From the NCBI GenBank assembly GCA_025059075.1, contig JANXDZ010000001.1, forward strand, positions 187,686 to 251,685: a DNA stretch of 64,000 nucleotides, in the 5' to 3' direction. A model generated the notes under the pieces. It was given only the letters and a program-made list of their open reading frames with translations. It had not been told where the DNA came from and searched no databases. A program made the translations under genes and the position numbers. Below are positions 61,652 through 64,000 of the stretch, piece by piece; position 1 is the first letter of the stretch, and every line of letters starts with the position of its first letter. Source of the DNA: Sulfolobales archaeon. Its GTDB lineage: Archaea; Thermoproteota; Thermoprotei_A; Sulfolobales; Desulfurococcaceae.

Positions 61652-61670
61652 AGACAGTGAGGAGGGTTAA

Positions 61671-62756
61671 ATGGATTTAGATGAAAAATACGATCTAATA
61701 ACTAGGGGTATAGTTGAAGTAATTACAGCAAGTGAGTTGAGAAAACTTCTGGAAAATGTTGATAAGCCTAAGGCATACATAGGCTTTGAGCCAAGCGGCT
61801 TAGTCCACGTAGGCTGGCTTATATGGATGAATAAGGTAAGGGACTTCATTAAAGCTGGAGTAGATATGTACGTACTTGAAGCTACTTGGCATGCGTACAT
61901 AAACGATAAGCTGGGCGGCAATATGGATCTGATAAGGACAGCGGCTAAGTTCGTTAAAAAAGTCATGGAGGCATATGGAATAGACGTGTCTCCAATAAAG
62001 TTTGTTGACGCTGAAGACTTAGTAAGCGATAAGAAGTACTGGGAGCTAGTAATAAAGTCGGCTAAAAACGTTTCTTTAGCTAGAGTTAAGAGAGCTCTAA
62101 CAATTATGGGTAGAAGAGCTGGAGAAGCTGAATCAGATGCTTCAAAAATCATTTACCCACTAATGCAAGTTGTAGACATAATGTACTTAGATCTAGATAT
62201 AGCCCTTGGAGGAACTGATCAGAGGAAAGCACATATGTTGCAGAGAGACATAGCTGAGAAAATGGGGTTAAAGAAAGCTATTGCAGTCCATACACCGCTC
62301 TTAGTGAGTCTAAGTGGTCCAGAGAAAAAGATGTCTGAAGAATTGGAAGTAGATGACTACTTATCTGAGGTAAAGATGAGTAAGAGTAAGCCTGAAACAG
62401 CTATATTCGTCCACGACTCTCCTGAAGAAATAGAGTTAAAGATAGCTAGAGCATACTGTCCTCCAAGGGAAGTTGAATTAAACCCCGTAATCCAACTAGT
62501 TAAATACGTACTTTTCTCAAGGAAATTTACATTACGCATTGAGAGGTCAATGAAATATGGTGGAGACTTAGAAGTAAATAGCTTTAGCGAGCTGGAGAAA
62601 ATGTATGAGGAAGGAGCTGTTCATCCACAAGACCTGAAGAGATCCGTAGCTAAAGCTCTAGCTGAGCACTTAAAGCCCATTAGGATATTTATTGAAAGCG
62701 ATCAAGAGGCAAGAGAGTTGCTGTGGAAACTGAATCGGGCTAAGATAACTAGGTGA
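61671..62756 (+). CDS. tyrS: Tyrosyl-tRNA synthetase
   Basis: A 361-residue class I synthetase. The HIGH motif appears as SGLVHVGW within IGFEPSGLVHVGWLIWMNK, tyrosine-binding residues are in QVVDIMYLDLDIALGGTDQR, and the KMSKS loop is VKMSKSKPETAI. The length and the short C-terminal domain match archaeal/eukaryotic-type TyrRS. It follows the DUF1805 gene and has GAGGAGG upstream of the ATG. Confidence 0.95.
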   Translation: MDLDEKYDLITRGIVEVITASELRKLLENVDKPKAYIGFEPSGLVHVGWLIWMNKVRDFIKAGVDMYVLEATWHAYINDKLGGNMDLIRTAAKFVKKVMEAYGIDVSPIKFVDAEDLVSDKKYWELVIKSAKNVSLARVKRALTIMGRRAGEAESDASKIIYPLMQVVDIMYLDLDIALGGTDQRKAHMLQRDIAEKMGLKKAIAVHTPLLVSLSGPEKKMSEELEVDDYLSEVKMSKSKPETAIFVHDSPEEIELKIARAYCPPREVELNPVIQLVKYVLFSRKFTLRIERSMKYGGDLEVNSFSELEKMYEEGAVHPQDLKRSVAKALAEHLKPIRIFIESDQEARELLWKLNRAKITR

Positions 62757-62921
62757 TGCTGTGTCATTACAATTAAATGTATTTAACTCCCCAAGGATTG
62801 GAACTTCGCAAAGGTTAAGCAAGTGCCGTTATTTATTCCACTACTCCTACTACCAAGCTACAGAGCTCTCTACTTCGCCTTTAATGGAGAGAGCGTTTAC
62901 AAAATGCTTTAGGTGAATTAA

Positions 62922-64000
62922 TTGAAGTTGTTTGGAACAGCTGGGATAAGAAAGATCTACCCGGATGAAGTCAACCCATACTTAGCCTATAAGCTCGGCC
63001 TTGCTGTAGCTGAAATAGTTGGAGGTGGAAATGGCTACTTAGTCCACGATACACGCATTACTAGTCCAGCACTAAGCTTGGCATTCATGAGTGGATTAAT
63101 GGCTGGAGGCATGAATGCTTTTTACATTGGACTAGCTCCTACGCCTGTAGCTGCCTATGCATCAATGTGGCATGGGAGGCTCGGAGTCTCTGTAACAGCC
63201 AGCCATAATCCACCTGAGTACAATGGATTTAAGTTCTACGATCACGAGGGCTATGAGTACACTAAGCATCTTGAAGAGAGAATTGAGAGTATTGTAAGTG
63301 AAGTAAAGGAAAGCGAGTGGTTTAGATCTGGGAAGTTCTATTTCTCTCCAGAAGTAGTGGATGAATACATTGAAGACGCTGTCGCCAGACTTGAGCCTGA
63401 AAAGAAAGTTATTGAGCCGAGGATAGTTTTAGATTTAGCTAATGGAGCCGGCTCTACAGCTACTCCAACTATATTGAGGAGAATTGGCGCTAAAGTGTAT
63501 ACAATTAATGGAGATCCTGATGGCTTCTTTAAGGCAAGGCATCCTGAGCCAAGAAAGGACGTGCTGGAGGAATTCCTTCCAGCATATAAGGCGTTTAACC
63601 CAGACTTAGTTTTGGCTCACGATGGTGATGCAGATAGGCTTGCAGCACTATCTCCAAGAACAGGCTTCATTAAGCAAGACAGGTTGATAGCGCTTTATGC
63701 AGCCTTACTGCTTAGGGAAAGGAGGGGGACTGTCATAGTATCAGTGGATACTGGGAGAGTAATTGATGAAGTTGTTGAAAGACTCGGGGGGAGAGTTGAG
63801 AGATGTAGGCTCGGCAAAGTACATGAGAAGTTGAAGGAAGTTGGTGCTTCAAATGTAGTGCTTGCAGCAGAGCCATGGAAGCTAATAGATCCAACGTGGG
63901 GGCCGTGGGTTGATGGAGTTTGGCAGGCAGGCTTGTTGACTAAGGTAATTATTGAAGAAGGCAGGTTTCTCGACGAATTTCTTGAAGCAATGAACATACC
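62922..64000 (+). CDS. Phosphomannomutase/phosphoglucomutase, C-terminus off the right edge
   Basis: I translated this by hand; the frame is open from TTG 62922 to the right edge (about 359 residues). It has LKLFGTAGIRKIYPDEVNPY, the phosphoserine motif VSVTASHNPPEYNGFKFY, the metal loop LAHDGDADRLAAL, and the sugar-binding start VLAAEPWKLID. All active-site loops present so far are intact, unlike the relative at 40393. It interconverts hexose 6- and 1-phosphates for glycan precursors. AGGTGA precedes the start by a few bases. Confidence 0.93.
   Translation, partial: MKLFGTAGIRKIYPDEVNPYLAYKLGLAVAEIVGGGNGYLVHDTRITSPALSLAFMSGLMAGGMNAFYIGLAPTPVAAYASMWHGRLGVSVTASHNPPEYNGFKFYDHEGYEYTKHLEERIESIVSEVKESEWFRSGKFYFSPEVVDEYIEDAVARLEPEKKVIEPRIVLDLANGAGSTATPTILRRIGAKVYTINGDPDGFFKARHPEPRKDVLEEFLPAYKAFNPDLVLAHDGDADRLAALSPRTGFIKQDRLIALYAALLLRERRGTVIVSVDTGRVIDEVVERLGGRVERCRLGKVHEKLKEVGASNVVLAAEPWKLIDPTWGPWVDGVWQAGLLTKVIIEEGRFLDEFLEAMNI

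Overview
The window is about 64 kb of an AT-rich archaeal chromosome. The information-processing genes point to a hyperthermophilic or thermophilic member of the Thermoproteota (crenarchaeal) side: aIF5A with its hypusine loop, Nop10, aIF2-alpha, S27e, L44e, PriS, PCNA, TFS, Rpo11, archaeal DnaG, PolB with a PCNA-binding tail, aPelota and Tsr3. The lipid enzyme CarS fits the same picture. RNA genes are much more GC-rich than the rest, as expected in a thermophile. A class III (oxygen-sensitive) ribonucleotide reductase and a group 4 membrane [NiFe]-hydrogenase indicate an anaerobe. Species cannot be named from the sequence alone.

Layout. 1-12 kb: a gene cut by the left edge, tRNA-Arg, aIF5A, an intron-containing tRNA-Trp, MtnA, a two-intein NrdD followed by dCTP deaminase, an M24 peptidase, an IMPase/B3-B4 gene pair and a kinase-like gene that has lost its catalytic residues. 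12.4-21 kb: one long minus-strand operon for a Hyc/Hyf-like membrane hydrogenase, headed by a GltD-like flavoprotein and a four-cluster ferredoxin. These two probably feed electrons to the catalytic subunits, which sit on three ion-pump-like membrane subunits. 21-25 kb: a stand-alone RAM-domain protein, RNase P RNA, Tsr3 and a secreted phosphodiesterase-like protein. 25.0-25.6 kb: a gene-free stretch holding a roughly 255-base nested inverted repeat and a second folded element. I could assign neither to a known family, and they are the best candidates here for something undescribed.

25.8-30.8 kb: a dense minus-strand replication/translation/transcription cluster (nop10, aIF2-alpha, S27e, L44e, a GINS-position gene, priS, pcn, tfs, an unknown gene, rpoL). 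31-42 kb: tRNA-Ala, a PUA protein, an STT3/AglB-like membrane protein without its catalytic motifs, CarS, a RadB-like ATPase, a radical SAM protein, a dihydrolipoamide-dehydrogenase-like flavoprotein, and a sugar nucleotidyltransferase overlapping a phosphohexomutase pseudoenzyme. 41.8-42.5 kb: tRNA-Leu, SRP RNA and tRNA-Ser.

42.5-51.6 kb is the accessory part. It contains a surface protein, several decayed coding stretches, a HEPN/MNT toxin-antitoxin pair, a PadR-controlled ABC exporter with a palindromic operator, a GT4 glycosyltransferase, and the wreck of a VapBC module. 51.6-64 kb returns to core genes: an Alg14-Alg13 fusion, a site-2 protease, a nucleotidyltransferase/radical SAM pair, Pelota, a GNAT acetyltransferase, PolB, DnaG, a DUF1805 protein, TyrRS, and a phosphomannomutase/phosphoglucomutase cut by the right edge. 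No CRISPR array, complete insertion sequence or rRNA gene was seen.
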